Positions 27,150 through 36,909 of a stretch of 64,000 nt of DNA are shown here, in pieces (position 1 is the first letter of the stretch; each line of letters opens with the position of its first letter). The notes below the pieces were generated by a model. The model had not been told where the DNA came from. It worked only from the letters and a program-made list of their open reading frames with translations, and ran no database searches. Source of the DNA: GWF2-33-9 sp964500435 (lineage in GTDB: Bacteria; Bacteroidota; Ignavibacteria; Kapaibacteriales; UBA2268); NCBI GenBank assembly GCA_964500435.1, contig CAZCNL010000007.1, forward strand, positions 1 through 64,000, given 5' to 3'. The position numbers and the translations under genes are program-made.

Positions 27150-30100
27150 TTAATTTAATTTATTAACAGATTCTAAAATATTATCAGATTTATTTTGTAA
27201 ATTATTTTTCAATTTAGCCATTCTGGCTATTTTCATCAACTTTGCTGAACGTTCCGCCTGCAAAATAAATGATTCGAGTTTAGCCTCAATTATTTGTGGA
27301 TAAACATTTCCATCAGTTTCAATTGTTAAAAAAGGTATTTTTGTTGCACCATTAAAGATTTCCGGTATATCAAAATCTGATGATTTTCCGAGAACAGTTG
27401 ATTTGTTCAAATCGAATGATTTGTTTTTTGTATTATTATTCATTGCTTGCCTTTTCCCTTCGATTGTTAACTCTGGTAACGTTATAGCCTCTGTAATTCT
27501 TGTAGGCATACATCCAAATGGTCCAACGTTTATTATACCAGCATAATCAGATAAACCATGAGTCAATGTAGCACCCAAAACAATACCTGGTTCGCCTTTA
27601 TAATCTAATGGTAAAATATGAGTTGAATTTTCAATTATTTCTACTATATGGTTGCCTTTGTATTCGTAATAACCAGATTTTGCTAATATTTTCTTAATCT
27701 TCTTTTCCACTCGTCGCATATATGTATTTCTGATTTTCCGTTCTATTTTATTTCGCAATGATTGCTCAGGTTCCAATAATTGCTTTTCCAATAAATAATC
27801 AACATAAAAAATCCACTCAGAAATATATGAATCTTTAACTATAAAACCTTTTTTAGCTAAAGTTTTATTGAGCCATTTATGAGAAAAACCATCCCGCCTT
27901 ACAAAGATTTCGCCCATCAATCCAATATATTTTGAATCTTTTATATTGATTCTTGCTGGAATATTTTCATTGATATAATTTGCAACTATTTTCAAAGCTT
28001 CTAAAAATCTCTTGGGATTTGTTTCCATAACTTGATTTAATTCATCGAGTTGTTTATTGAAGATTTCCAAGCCTTGTTCAGGTTTTTTTGCATTTGCCAA
28101 TATCCCGTTCCGTACATCATCAAGAATATCACTTGCTAAAATAGCTTGTATTCCTCGAACAGCGAATTCTTCGCCAAAACCAGCGAAACCATCTTCGTTC
28201 ATTAAAGTCATTTGTGCGACTTTTGTCCATCCTTTTTTACGAATTAAATATCTCAAGAAAACGGGATATTGACCCAATCTACAATTTCCAGCACCTTGAA
28301 CATTGAAGAAAGCAACGTATTGTTTGCCGTCCCAATTATTCTCGACCCATTTAATTAAACTACCAGCTAAAATTAACAAAGGCAAGCACTCTTTTCCTGT
28401 AGCTATTGAACGTCCGTATTTTAAAGTTTCGACATCTGCTTCTGGTAATGCTTCCGCATCAAATCCTATACTTCGAAGTGCAGAGGCAAATAAGTTTGCG
28501 GCAATATCACCCATTGATGGAATCAATATCTTGACTTTCGGGCTCGTTAGTGGAATTTTTTGCCCATCGGGGGTTAAAAAATATCCACGACCATCGATTG
28601 AAATAAGTTCTGCGATTTTGTTCTGCTTTGAATCTTCATTTACGTTACCTTTTATGGCTATATAATTTTGAACAATATCTAAAAATGCATCAATTCTTGT
28701 GTTAATTCCTGCATCTGCTGAGTGGCTATCGAGTTCTAATGTTAAATTTGGTTTTGTTCCCATTATTTCTCGAAAAGTAGTTATTATCAAAGAATCGGGT
28801 CCGCAAGAAAAATTAGAGATATAAGTTGCAAATAAATGTGGATTTGCTTTAACTATCTTAGCTGATTTTAAGATTTTTTTCCCACCTTCCCAATACATCG
28901 CATCATCAATTTCTTCAAAGCGATAATCTAACATATCATAAGGAATAATATAAATACCACGAGAAGCAAATTTTTGCGGGATTCCTTTATTTGCAATCTC
29001 ATTAAAAGAATTATAAGGTCGCCCAATAAGAATTATTCCAATCCCCTTTTCTTTTTCTATTTTCTTCAATAAATCATAACCAATTTCTCGTAATTTTTCT
29101 TGAGCTTTTAAAAGTTGCTCAACAGCATATTTATAAGCATTTTTTATTTGTACTTCGTTATAAACACCAAGTTGATTTGCAACTTCAAGAAATTCTTTCT
29201 CCTGAGTATGCCATCCTTTTGCAAAATTTAATTTTGGGGTAATTAATTTATTTTCCAGTTTATAATCTTTAAAAGCTTGTTTTAAGAAAAAGGGCTCACC
29301 TTGAACAAAAACACAAGTTGAATTAAAATCTAATCTTTCATACTCAGAACCATGAACATACATCTCGTAAATATTCGGAATAAAAATATAATCAGTATTT
29401 TTATTTAATAAATTTTGAAATAGTCCTAAAGAGAGTTGCGCAGGATAACAAAATGAAGTCAATTCCCTTGAATAACCACGTTCATCGAATTCGTCAGATA
29501 AAACGACATTAAAACCTAATTGGTCGAAGAAATTAAAATAAAGAGGATATAAAGTATGAGTATGAAAAGAATAATTAATTCCAATTGTTTTTGCATTTGG
29601 ATTAAGATTTGTTTTTTGAGCAAAATCTTCAAAAATTATTTTTTCTCTAATTTTAACATAATCATAATTTGTTGAATCAACTTTCATATTTTGCAATAAA
29701 CTATAATATTTATTGCAAGCACCACCAAAGGGATATTTTTTCCCTTCAACTTGAATTAAATTGATTTCACAACCTATATCGCAATGTTCTTTTCCACCTT
29801 TACATATAAATGGTTTAAGGTAAGATACCTCACGTGAAATTAATTCATCAAGGACAAAATTAGATTTTTGTAATAATCCAAGCTTTTGTTTTTCAAGAAC
29901 TTCCAAAGCAACACCAAAAGCACCCATCAAACCTGGTTCAGGTGGCACAATAATTTCTTTTCCTGTAAGGGCTGCCATTGCAATTGGAATTGCTTTGTTG
30001 TAACAAACTCCACCTTGCATAAAAATTTTATTACCAATTTGACGGTTTCCTTTGACTCTATTCACATAATTTAAGCAAATAGAATAAACTAAACCGGCAA

Positions 30101-31562
30101 TAACGTTTTCTTTTGAAATGCCTTCTTGAAGTGCAGTTTTGATGTCGCTACTTATGAATGCTGCACATTGGTCTGAAAAATTTGGTGGATTGTCCGAATT
30201 CATTGCAATATTTTCGATTTCTTGGACTTTAACACCCAATGTTTCATAGGCAGATTCTTCGATAAAAGAGCCTGTTCCTGCAGAGCATGCCTCGTTCATT
30301 GCATAATCTGCTGGTACTTTATTGACCAAATATGTATATTTTGCATCTTGACCTCCAATCTCAAAAATTGTGTCGACTTGGGAATCAAAATGAACAGCAG
30401 CAGTTGCGTGAGCTATTATTTCGTTATAAATTGCAGGAGTTTGGGAATGCAATCCAGCAATATGACGACCAGAGCCGGTAGTACCAAGTCCAATGATTTT
30501 AACATTTTTAGGAATTTGCTTCTTAAGTTCTTGGTAACATTTCTTGGAGGCTGCAATTGGATCCCCGTGTGTGTAAAGATAAACACTTGCTACGATTTGT
30601 TGTGTTTTTGCATTAATCAAAACTGCTTTTGTGGTCGTTGAACCAACATCCAATCCTAAAATTAGTTCATCCCCATCTTTTGCTGTTCCTTTTTCAATTG
30701 TAGAAAAATGAACTTTGGATGTAAATTCTTTCAAAGGACGATGAAAAGCAAAGGAGTATATATTTTCCTTAAATAATGAATTATAATTTATTTCATTCTG
30801 AATTTGATTTTTTAAACCCCAAATTGCCGAGCCTAATGCTTCGAAATATGTAGCTTCTTCAGGGACAAATACTTCATATTCTTTCCGTAAAAAATCAATT
30901 ACAACAGAATTTTTTGTGACGCCACCAATTGCTAAAATTCTTTTTGATTGTTCTTTATTTAAAAGTTCTTTAACCTTATCGGCAATCATTAACGAAAGAC
31001 CAGCGGCGACTTCGCCCTTTGGCACACCTTTGTTTAAAGCATGAGTACAATCAGATTTTGCGAATACAGAACAGCGACCAGAAACTCGATATGGTTCACA
31101 CAATGACGAAATTTCAATTGCTTCATCAATTGATAAATTCATCCTCCTAATTTGTTGCAAATAAAAATCACCTGTTCCCGATGCACATTGATTTTTAGTA
31201 AGTACATTGCTGATAAACCCATTTTCATCTAATTTATAAACAATAAATGATTCGCCACCAAGTGATGCGATTGAATTTATTGCTGGATATTTATGTTTTA
31301 AATAAGAATAAGCTGCTTCCGTTGCTTCTGCTTCCGAAATATTTTGTAAAGAAATGAAATTTCGAAATTTACGTCCAGTCGCAACAACCGGATAATTTTC
31401 TTTGTTTAATTCAATTAATTTATTTTTAAATATTTCCTTTGGGTTACCATTATGTGTATAAGTCCCCAAATGTTCGAAATTTATTTTATTTTGTGCTGTG
31501 ATTTCCGCTTTGACAAATGTTATATTAACCGCACCTAATGAAACACCTATAACTTTTTGCAT
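27150..31562 (-). CDS. Double BadF/HgdC-type activase with DUF2229 and HgdB-like regions
   Basis: The 1470-residue protein belongs to the large acyl-CoA dehydratase activase-related family. Two ASKHA ATPase modules are in tandem: about 1-270 (CASGTGDF, GRCSVFAKSDC) and about 295-560 (LGLDVGSTTTKAVL, CSAGTGSF, SDQCAAFISSDI). Each keeps the two cysteines that in HgdC-type activases hold a bridging 4Fe-4S cluster. A DUF2229-type region follows (about 600-870), then a stretch resembling the D component of 2-hydroxyacyl-CoA dehydratase (about 980-1400, with CGPDS and KECLPL). Characterised relatives drive difficult electron transfers using ATP. No dehydratase genes are adjacent, so the partner is unknown. 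Confidence 0.85.
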   Translation of the reverse strand: MQKVIGVSLGAVNITFVKAEITAQNKINFEHLGTYTHNGNPKEIFKNKLIELNKENYPVVATGRKFRNFISLQNISEAEATEAAYSYLKHKYPAINSIASLGGESFIVYKLDENGFISNVLTKNQCASGTGDFYLQQIRRMNLSIDEAIEISSLCEPYRVSGRCSVFAKSDCTHALNKGVPKGEVAAGLSLMIADKVKELLNKEQSKRILAIGGVTKNSVVIDFLRKEYEVFVPEEATYFEALGSAIWGLKNQIQNEINYNSLFKENIYSFAFHRPLKEFTSKVHFSTIEKGTAKDGDELILGLDVGSTTTKAVLINAKTQQIVASVYLYTHGDPIAASKKCYQELKKQIPKNVKIIGLGTTGSGRHIAGLHSQTPAIYNEIIAHATAAVHFDSQVDTIFEIGGQDAKYTYLVNKVPADYAMNEACSAGTGSFIEESAYETLGVKVQEIENIAMNSDNPPNFSDQCAAFISSDIKTALQEGISKENVIAGLVYSICLNYVNRVKGNRQIGNKIFMQGGVCYNKAIPIAMAALTGKEIIVPPEPGLMGAFGVALEVLEKQKLGLLQKSNFVLDELISREVSYLKPFICKGGKEHCDIGCEINLIQVEGKKYPFGGACNKYYSLLQNMKVDSTNYDYVKIREKIIFEDFAQKTNLNPNAKTIGINYSFHTHTLYPLYFNFFDQLGFNVVLSDEFDERGYSRELTSFCYPAQLSLGLFQNLLNKNTDYIFIPNIYEMYVHGSEYERLDFNSTCVFVQGEPFFLKQAFKDYKLENKLITPKLNFAKGWHTQEKEFLEVANQLGVYNEVQIKNAYKYAVEQLLKAQEKLREIGYDLLKKIEKEKGIGIILIGRPYNSFNEIANKGIPQKFASRGIYIIPYDMLDYRFEEIDDAMYWEGGKKILKSAKIVKANPHLFATYISNFSCGPDSLIITTFREIMGTKPNLTLELDSHSADAGINTRIDAFLDIVQNYIAIKGNVNEDSKQNKIAELISIDGRGYFLTPDGQKIPLTSPKVKILIPSMGDIAANLFASALRSIGFDAEALPEADVETLKYGRSIATGKECLPLLILAGSLIKWVENNWDGKQYVAFFNVQGAGNCRLGQYPVFLRYLIRKKGWTKVAQMTLMNEDGFAGFGEEFAVRGIQAILASDILDDVRNGILANAKKPEQGLEIFNKQLDELNQVMETNPKRFLEALKIVANYINENIPARINIKDSKYIGLMGEIFVRRDGFSHKWLNKTLAKKGFIVKDSYISEWIFYVDYLLEKQLLEPEQSLRNKIERKIRNTYMRRVEKKIKKILAKSGYYEYKGNHIVEIIENSTHILPLDYKGEPGIVLGATLTHGLSDYAGIINVGPFGCMPTRITEAITLPELTIEGKRQAMNNNTKNKSFDLNKSTVLGKSSDFDIPEIFNGATKIPFLTIETDGNVYPQIIEAKLESFILQAERSAKLMKIARMAKLKNNLQNKSDNILESVNKLN

Positions 31563-31875
31563 AAAGAATTTTTATAAAACCATAGTTGTAAATATTTATT
31601 CAAAATTATTAAAAAAAAGTGTATTTTCAATTTATTAAAAGTGGTTTCTCAGTCAAGAATAAATTTTAATAAAGTATTTGATTAAAATTATAAAAATTTT
31701 ATTGAAAATGTTATTTTTATAAATATCTATAATTAAAGTAATTATAAAGTTTAATGAAATTTCTTTAATAAATATAAAAATTTTTTTTATTTTTTTTGTA
31801 ATTTTTTGTTGAAATTTGTGTTATATATATTTTAAACAAACAAAATGAATTTTATATAAAAAGGAGTTTTTAACA
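31563..31875. other. AT-rich divergent intergenic region, 313 bp
   Basis: Separates the activase (minus) from the repeat lipoprotein (plus). It is nearly all A and T, with homopolymer runs and no ORF or strong hairpin. The only clear element is AAGGAG at 31861-31866, the ribosome site for the lipoprotein gene. Promoters for both genes should lie here, but I cannot fix them with a clean -7 TAnnTTTG. Confidence 0.6.
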
Positions 31876-33861
31876 ATGATAAAGTATTTAAAGATTTTTG
31901 TTGGTGTTGCATTAAGTTTTGTACTCTTGATGAGTATAAACTCGTGTAAGGATTCATCTACTAATCCGACCGATGCAACAACTCTTGACGCAGTAGTAAC
32001 AGACGCAACAAATAATCCTGTTCCCGATGCAGTTGTGGAAGCATTTTTAGGAAATACATTTATAATATCTGATTCTACAGATGAAAATGGTACTTTTTCT
32101 TTACATGACCTTCCACCTACACCTGAAAAAGTCATTATTAGAATTAAAGCAAAAGGATTTAATGATTTCGAGCAAGAACTTTCCAAATTTTTCCAAGACA
32201 AAAAATTCGGAGAAGACAAAAAAATAAAAATGATGCGTGGTGATTCATGCAAAAGTTACGTTTCATTCTTTGTCAAAGATAGCGTAACAGGCAATCCACT
32301 TGGAAATGTATACATTAAAATTAGAATTGGACAAGACATAATTGCAATGGGTAAAACTAATGAATTTGGCAAAATCAGCTTTGGAAATTTCTGTGCTGGA
32401 GAATACGGACTTAGGGTTTCGAAAGATGGATATAAAGTAATTGAAAAAAATATGCTTGTTGGCGAAAACGACACAGTAAATAATGTCATTTTATTGGTGA
32501 AAAATCCCGAAATAAAATGCTGTTCTCAACTTAATATTCTTGTAAAAGATAATGAAACTAACGCACCACTTGCTGGAGCTGAAGTAAAATTAACAAAAGT
32601 AGGAACTGAAGATAAAATCATTAAAACTACAAATGATGATGGGTTTGTTTCATTTAATGATTTATGTACGGGGAAATATTGGATAAGAATTGCTAAAGAT
32701 GGTTATAAAGTTTTGGAAGAAGATGGCATTAGTTTCGAAGACTGTGATACTTTAAACAAATCTTTTGGTCTCAAAAAAATGGAGCAAGATACTTGCTGCA
32801 AAAGTGTTTTGGTTATATATCCTAAAGATTCGGACACTAAAGAAATAATTAATGGTGCCGTTGTAAAATTATGGAAAAATGGTCAACTAATTAAAACAAT
32901 TACAATTAGCAATAATCAACCTGCGACTTTTTATGAATTGTGCGAAGGAACTTATGGTGTTTCTGTAAATCAAGAAAATTATAATGGCAAAGAAGCAACA
33001 TACACCTTTGGTTGCAATGAAGCAAAAACAGAAATTCTTTATCTTTCTAAAAAGCAATCTGATTCTTGCTGCGATAATAAAATAATTATTTATGCAAAAG
33101 ACTCGACTGGTCAAGCTATTGTTAATGCCAAAGTAATCTTATATAAAAATGGTCAAGTCATTAAATATTTATTAACAAATGAATATGGTCGTGTTGCTTT
33201 TGAACAACTTTGCACTGGAACTTATGGTTTTAATATTATCAAAGAAGGTTACACAACTCTTGAATTTCAACAAGAAGTTGGTTGCCACCAAACTAAAGAA
33301 TTAACAAAAGTATTGGTAAGTAATAGTCCTTGCTGCGATAATAAAATAATTATTTATGCAAAAGACTCGACTGGTCAAGCTATTGTTAATGCCAAAGTAA
33401 TCTTATATAAAAATGGTCAAGTCATTAAATATTTATTAACAAATGAATATGGTCGTGTTGCTTTTGAACAACTTTGCACTGGAACTTATGGTTTTAATAT
33501 TATCAAAGAAGGTTACACAACTCTTGAATTCCAACAAGAAGTTGGGTGCCACCAAACTAAAGAATTAACAAAAGTATTGGTAAAAAATTTGCCTTGCAAT
33601 ACTGCAATTTTGAAATTCCAAACAAAAGATTATGATTCTGGAGCTATACTTACAAATGTCAAAGTAGTAATCACTTTAAATGGAGAAGTAGTAGCAGAAG
33701 GATATACCAATAATGAAGGATATTTCACCAAAACTGGTCTTACAGCACCAAATACTTACGTAGCAACATTTACTTATGATGGTTACCAAACAAGAACAAT
33801 CGAAATGAAATTTGTTGAATGTAATACTTTGATGGAAACCGCTAAACTAAAAAAGAATTAA
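31876..33861 (+). CDS. Lipoprotein of tandem carboxypeptidase-regulatory-like domains
   Basis: The 661-residue protein has a lipoprotein signal, with Cys24 in SINSC-K as the likely lipidated residue. About seven beta-sandwich domains of around 88 residues follow, each with the pattern (C)C...I.V.AKD..TG.P..NA.V.L...G......T...G...F..LC.GTYG....K.GY, typical of carboxypeptidase regulatory-like/CNA-B folds. From the second domain on, most repeats begin with a single or paired Cys. Domains five and six are almost identical (one 264-bp DNA unit). It is probably a surface or periplasmic structural lipoprotein; the family has no assigned enzyme activity. AAGGAG precedes the ATG. Confidence 0.85.
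   Translation: MIKYLKIFVGVALSFVLLMSINSCKDSSTNPTDATTLDAVVTDATNNPVPDAVVEAFLGNTFIISDSTDENGTFSLHDLPPTPEKVIIRIKAKGFNDFEQELSKFFQDKKFGEDKKIKMMRGDSCKSYVSFFVKDSVTGNPLGNVYIKIRIGQDIIAMGKTNEFGKISFGNFCAGEYGLRVSKDGYKVIEKNMLVGENDTVNNVILLVKNPEIKCCSQLNILVKDNETNAPLAGAEVKLTKVGTEDKIIKTTNDDGFVSFNDLCTGKYWIRIAKDGYKVLEEDGISFEDCDTLNKSFGLKKMEQDTCCKSVLVIYPKDSDTKEIINGAVVKLWKNGQLIKTITISNNQPATFYELCEGTYGVSVNQENYNGKEATYTFGCNEAKTEILYLSKKQSDSCCDNKIIIYAKDSTGQAIVNAKVILYKNGQVIKYLLTNEYGRVAFEQLCTGTYGFNIIKEGYTTLEFQQEVGCHQTKELTKVLVSNSPCCDNKIIIYAKDSTGQAIVNAKVILYKNGQVIKYLLTNEYGRVAFEQLCTGTYGFNIIKEGYTTLEFQQEVGCHQTKELTKVLVKNLPCNTAILKFQTKDYDSGAILTNVKVVITLNGEVVAEGYTNNEGYFTKTGLTAPNTYVATFTYDGYQTRTIEMKFVECNTLMETAKLKKN
33065..33592 (+). repeat. 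264-bp tandem duplication inside the lipoprotein gene
   Basis: Two direct copies, 33065-33328 and 33329-33592, have a period of 264 bp (88 codons). They differ by only a few bases: two near the 3' end in the stretches gaatttcaa/gaattccaa and ggttgcc/gggtgcc, plus the linker between the units. Other repeats of the gene match only at the protein level, so this is a recent in-frame duplication or a gene-conversion event. Confidence 0.95.
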
Positions 33862-33910
33862 GTTAAGGGCATAAAAATAAACTTAATTTTAAGGTTCTCC
33901 ACAAACCTGG

Positions 33911-33943
33911 AAAGACTATTCAGTAATGAATAGTCTTTTTTTT
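33911..33943 (+). terminator. Intrinsic terminator after the repeat lipoprotein
   Basis: A 12-bp perfect stem AAAGACTATTCA/TGAATAGTCTTT (33911-33922 with 33927-33938), GTAA tetraloop, runs into T38-T43. It lies 50 bp after the stop codon. Confidence 0.92.
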
Positions 33944-34125
33944 AATGTCTCAAGAAAAGAAAAATCTATTAATTGATTATATTCAATTGAATTTTTTTTC
34001 CTTTTTAGTAATGAAAATTTAATCTGTTGTTTTCTTAAAAATAATTTTTTCAAAATTTTTTTCAAAATAATTTTATAATTTTACATTTTATTATTGTAAT
34101 TTTACAAATAAAAAACGTGAATAAT

Positions 34126-35856
34126 ATGCATAATGGAAATTTTGTTTTAATTCTTCATACTCACTTACCTTTTGTTCTCCATCATGGAACTACTCCACAC
34201 GGTGTTGATTGGTTAAACGAAGCAGTCGCTGAATGCTATATTCCACTGTTAAATGTGTTTAATGATTTATTAAATGAAGGAATAAAAGCAAATGTAACTT
34301 TAGATATTTCTCCCGTCTTAACTGAACAAATGGAACATCCTGATTTCAAGCGAATTTTCATTAATTATTGTGATGCAAAACTAGATGCAGCTCAAAAAGA
34401 CCGCAAAGATTTCATTCGTTGGGGCTATGACCCACACCACATTTGGTTAACAGAATTTTGGGAAAATTGGTATAAAGCACGGAAAGAAGATTTTCTATCT
34501 AAATATAATAGCTCCATTGTTCAAGCATTACGTGAATTACAAGATAAAGATGTAATAGAAATTATGACTTGCGGTGCAACCCATGGTTATATGCCTTTGC
34601 TCGGATACGACAAAAGCATAAATTTACAAATAATAGCTGCAAAAGAAAACTATAAAAAACATTTTCGAAAAGAACCAAAAGGAATATGGTTGCCCGAGTG
34701 TGCTTATCGACCAGCATATTTTTGGAAATCACTTATTCCAATTAAACCTTTTAACGAGGAACATCTTCGTCCTGGAATCGAACAATTTTTATATCATCAC
34801 AATTTAAACTATTTTGTAACCGACGAGCAATTACTCAATAATTCACGTGCTGTTGGTGCTTTTGATAAAGAAAAAAAGTTTTTTAATAGTATTCTCTCAC
34901 CTTATTTTCAACATACACCTTGGAATTTTGATAAAAATCCGTTAAGATTATATTTAGTTTCATCCGGTGACCAAGTTAAATATGGCTATGCGGCGGCTTT
35001 TACACGTCATCGTGATTTGTCAATGCTTGTATGGAGTGGTGAAGTCGGCTATCCAGGAGAACCTGATTATTTAGATTTCCATAAAAAGCACCTAAATTCT
35101 ATGTTACGTTATTGGCGAGTAACAGATACAAAAGCTGATATGATGTATAAATCCTTATATCATCCTGATTGGACTTGGAAAAAAATTGACCTACAGACAA
35201 ATCACTTTATTCATAATCTCGAAAATTCAATAAATTATTATCATAATTTGACCAATAAGTTCGCTACTCTTGTCACTCCTTTTGATACAGAACTTTTTGG
35301 ACATTGGTGGTTCGAAGGTCCCGAGTTTTTACGAGCTTTAATTCGTGGAATCCACCATTCTCCTTGGGTAAATATGGTAAAAGCTTCAGACCAGTTGGAA
35401 ATTATTAATCCGCAAGAAGTAATTTCTTTACCAGAAGGTTCTTGGGGGGAAAATAATAATCACGATGTTTGGATGAATGAAGAAAACAAATGGACGTGGG
35501 AGAATATTTATAATGACGAAAATTGCTTTAATCAATTAATTTCAAATGTCAATCTTGATAACCTTGATGCACTTGCAAAACGTCTGATGACACAAACACT
35601 TCGAGAATTGATGTTGCTCCATTCTTCTGATTGGCAATTTTTAATTTATACAAAATCTGCTAAAGATTACGCCGAGCAAAGATTTTTCTTCCATCATTCT
35701 GATTTTAATCGATTATGTGAACTCACTAAAAAATATTTAGAATCAAATTCGTTGACTGATGATGAATTATTATATTTAGAAGAAATTGAAGAAAGGGATT
35801 TTATTTTCCCTGAACTTCAACTTTCTTGGTGGAAAGATTTAACTTTTCCGGAGTAA
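34126..35856 (+). CDS. Glycoside hydrolase family 57, branching-enzyme type
   Basis: GH57 enzyme, most likely 1,4-alpha-glucan branching enzyme for glycogen. The opening NFVLILHTHLPFVLHHG is the family's conserved HxHxP motif. GIWLPECAYRP contains the presumed catalytic Glu, and DTELFGHWWFEGPEFL the conserved Asp/GHWW region. A C-terminal helical domain contains the DWQFLI...YA motif typical of DUF1957 branching enzymes. The 576 residues fit. The frame also opens at a GTG 9 bp earlier; I prefer the ATG. No other glycogen genes are near. Confidence 0.88.
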   Translation: MHNGNFVLILHTHLPFVLHHGTTPHGVDWLNEAVAECYIPLLNVFNDLLNEGIKANVTLDISPVLTEQMEHPDFKRIFINYCDAKLDAAQKDRKDFIRWGYDPHHIWLTEFWENWYKARKEDFLSKYNSSIVQALRELQDKDVIEIMTCGATHGYMPLLGYDKSINLQIIAAKENYKKHFRKEPKGIWLPECAYRPAYFWKSLIPIKPFNEEHLRPGIEQFLYHHNLNYFVTDEQLLNNSRAVGAFDKEKKFFNSILSPYFQHTPWNFDKNPLRLYLVSSGDQVKYGYAAAFTRHRDLSMLVWSGEVGYPGEPDYLDFHKKHLNSMLRYWRVTDTKADMMYKSLYHPDWTWKKIDLQTNHFIHNLENSINYYHNLTNKFATLVTPFDTELFGHWWFEGPEFLRALIRGIHHSPWVNMVKASDQLEIINPQEVISLPEGSWGENNNHDVWMNEENKWTWENIYNDENCFNQLISNVNLDNLDALAKRLMTQTLRELMLLHSSDWQFLIYTKSAKDYAEQRFFFHHSDFNRLCELTKKYLESNSLTDDELLYLEEIEERDFIFPELQLSWWKDLTFPE

Positions 35857-35858
35857 TT

Positions 35859-36059
35859 ATGGACAATCAAACTAAATCTAAATTCATTAAATCAATTACT
35901 ATAATTGGCATTTTCAATGGTATTGGTGCTACTTTATTTCTCGTAGCATATTCACTATCTCATTTGCAGATATTTTTATGGAGCGGGCTCTTCGTCTTAC
36001 TTTTTACAGTTGTTGCACTTGCTTTTTTATTATTAAAAATAATTAAAGTAAAAGACTAG
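35859..36059 (+). CDS. Small two-helix membrane protein
   Basis: The 66-residue protein starts at an ATG with GGAG 5 bp upstream, just after the GH57 stop. A longer reading from 35826 would overlap GH57 and is less likely. Two hydrophobic helices (about 13-34 and 37-60) connect through a short turn and end in Lys-Val-Lys-Asp. No family recognised. Probably co-transcribed with the GH57 gene. Confidence 0.6.
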   Translation: MDNQTKSKFIKSITIIGIFNGIGATLFLVAYSLSHLQIFLWSGLFVLLFTVVALAFLLLKIIKVKD

Positions 36060-36124
36060 GATTCATATAAATAAAATTAACACTTAAACTTCTTATATTA
36101 ATTATTTTGTTGTACTTTTAAAAT

Positions 36125-36889
36125 TTGAATGAATTGAAAAAAATATTAATTATAATAGCAATTATTAGCTCATCATTTTATTTATTCGGATGCAAATCAG
36201 CCACCCAAAAAGTAGATTATTCAAGTGATGAAGAAATCTTTTTAAATGCAAAGAAATTATTTGAAGAAAAAGAATATAAAGAATCGCAATCTTTACTGGA
36301 CTTGTTATCAATTCAATATCCCGCAAGTAAATACGCTGACGATGCTCAATATTATTTGGCAGAAATTAATTTTGCAAATGAAGAATATATTTTAGCAGCA
36401 TTCAATTATAACAGACTGTTGAAAAATTTTAGCGCTTCAGAATATGCTAAATCTGCAATGTATAAAGCAGCTTTATCATATTTCGAATTATCTCCATCTT
36501 ACGACCGAGACCAACGTTATACTCGTGAAGCAATTAAAGCTTTTCGTGATTTTCAAATGACTTATCCAAACGATTCATTATCAATCGAAGCATCAAATAA
36601 AATTATGCAATTACGTGAAAAACTTGCTAATCGAGAATTTTTTACTGCTGAATTATACAAAAAACTTGATAGTCCAATTTCTTCAATAATTTATTATGAC
36701 GAAGTGATTAAAAATTATTCTGATACAAAATTCTTCGAACCTGCTTTTTTCGGAAAAATTCAAACACTTTTCGAAATAGGAAAGTACGAACAAATAAAAT
36801 CTTTGATTCCAATTTATAAATCTACTTTCCCTTCTGGCAAATTTATTGCGAACGTTCTCGAAATCGAAAAATCAATAAAATCTAATTAA
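36125..36889 (+). CDS. bamD: Outer membrane assembly lipoprotein BamD
   Basis: BamD is the essential lipoprotein partner of BamA in beta-barrel insertion. The 254 residues have a lipoprotein signal with Cys23 in LFGC-K, then TPR helices beginning DEEIFLNAKKLFEEKEYKESQSLL and LDLLSIQYPASKYADDAQYYLAE, and the family landmark YTREAIKAFRDFQMTYPND. The best start is a TTG at 36125; the nearby ATG is out of frame. rimO follows by 20 bp and is likely in the same transcript. Confidence 0.88.
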   Translation: MNELKKILIIIAIISSSFYLFGCKSATQKVDYSSDEEIFLNAKKLFEEKEYKESQSLLDLLSIQYPASKYADDAQYYLAEINFANEEYILAAFNYNRLLKNFSASEYAKSAMYKAALSYFELSPSYDRDQRYTREAIKAFRDFQMTYPNDSLSIEASNKIMQLREKLANREFFTAELYKKLDSPISSIIYYDEVIKNYSDTKFFEPAFFGKIQTLFEIGKYEQIKSLIPIYKSTFPSGKFIANVLEIEKSIKSN

Positions 36890-36909
36890 TTTAATTATTT
36901 AAAATTTAA

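Noticed and set aside
28303..28665. 120-residue plus-strand frame inside the activase gene
   Set aside because: Shadow frame lacking a start signal; the activase reading is continuous through it.
29821..29842. CACGTG core with AAA on one side inside the activase gene, considered as a parS site
   Set aside because: Only about 11 of 16 bases fit TGTTTCACGTGAAACA and it lies in a coding region.
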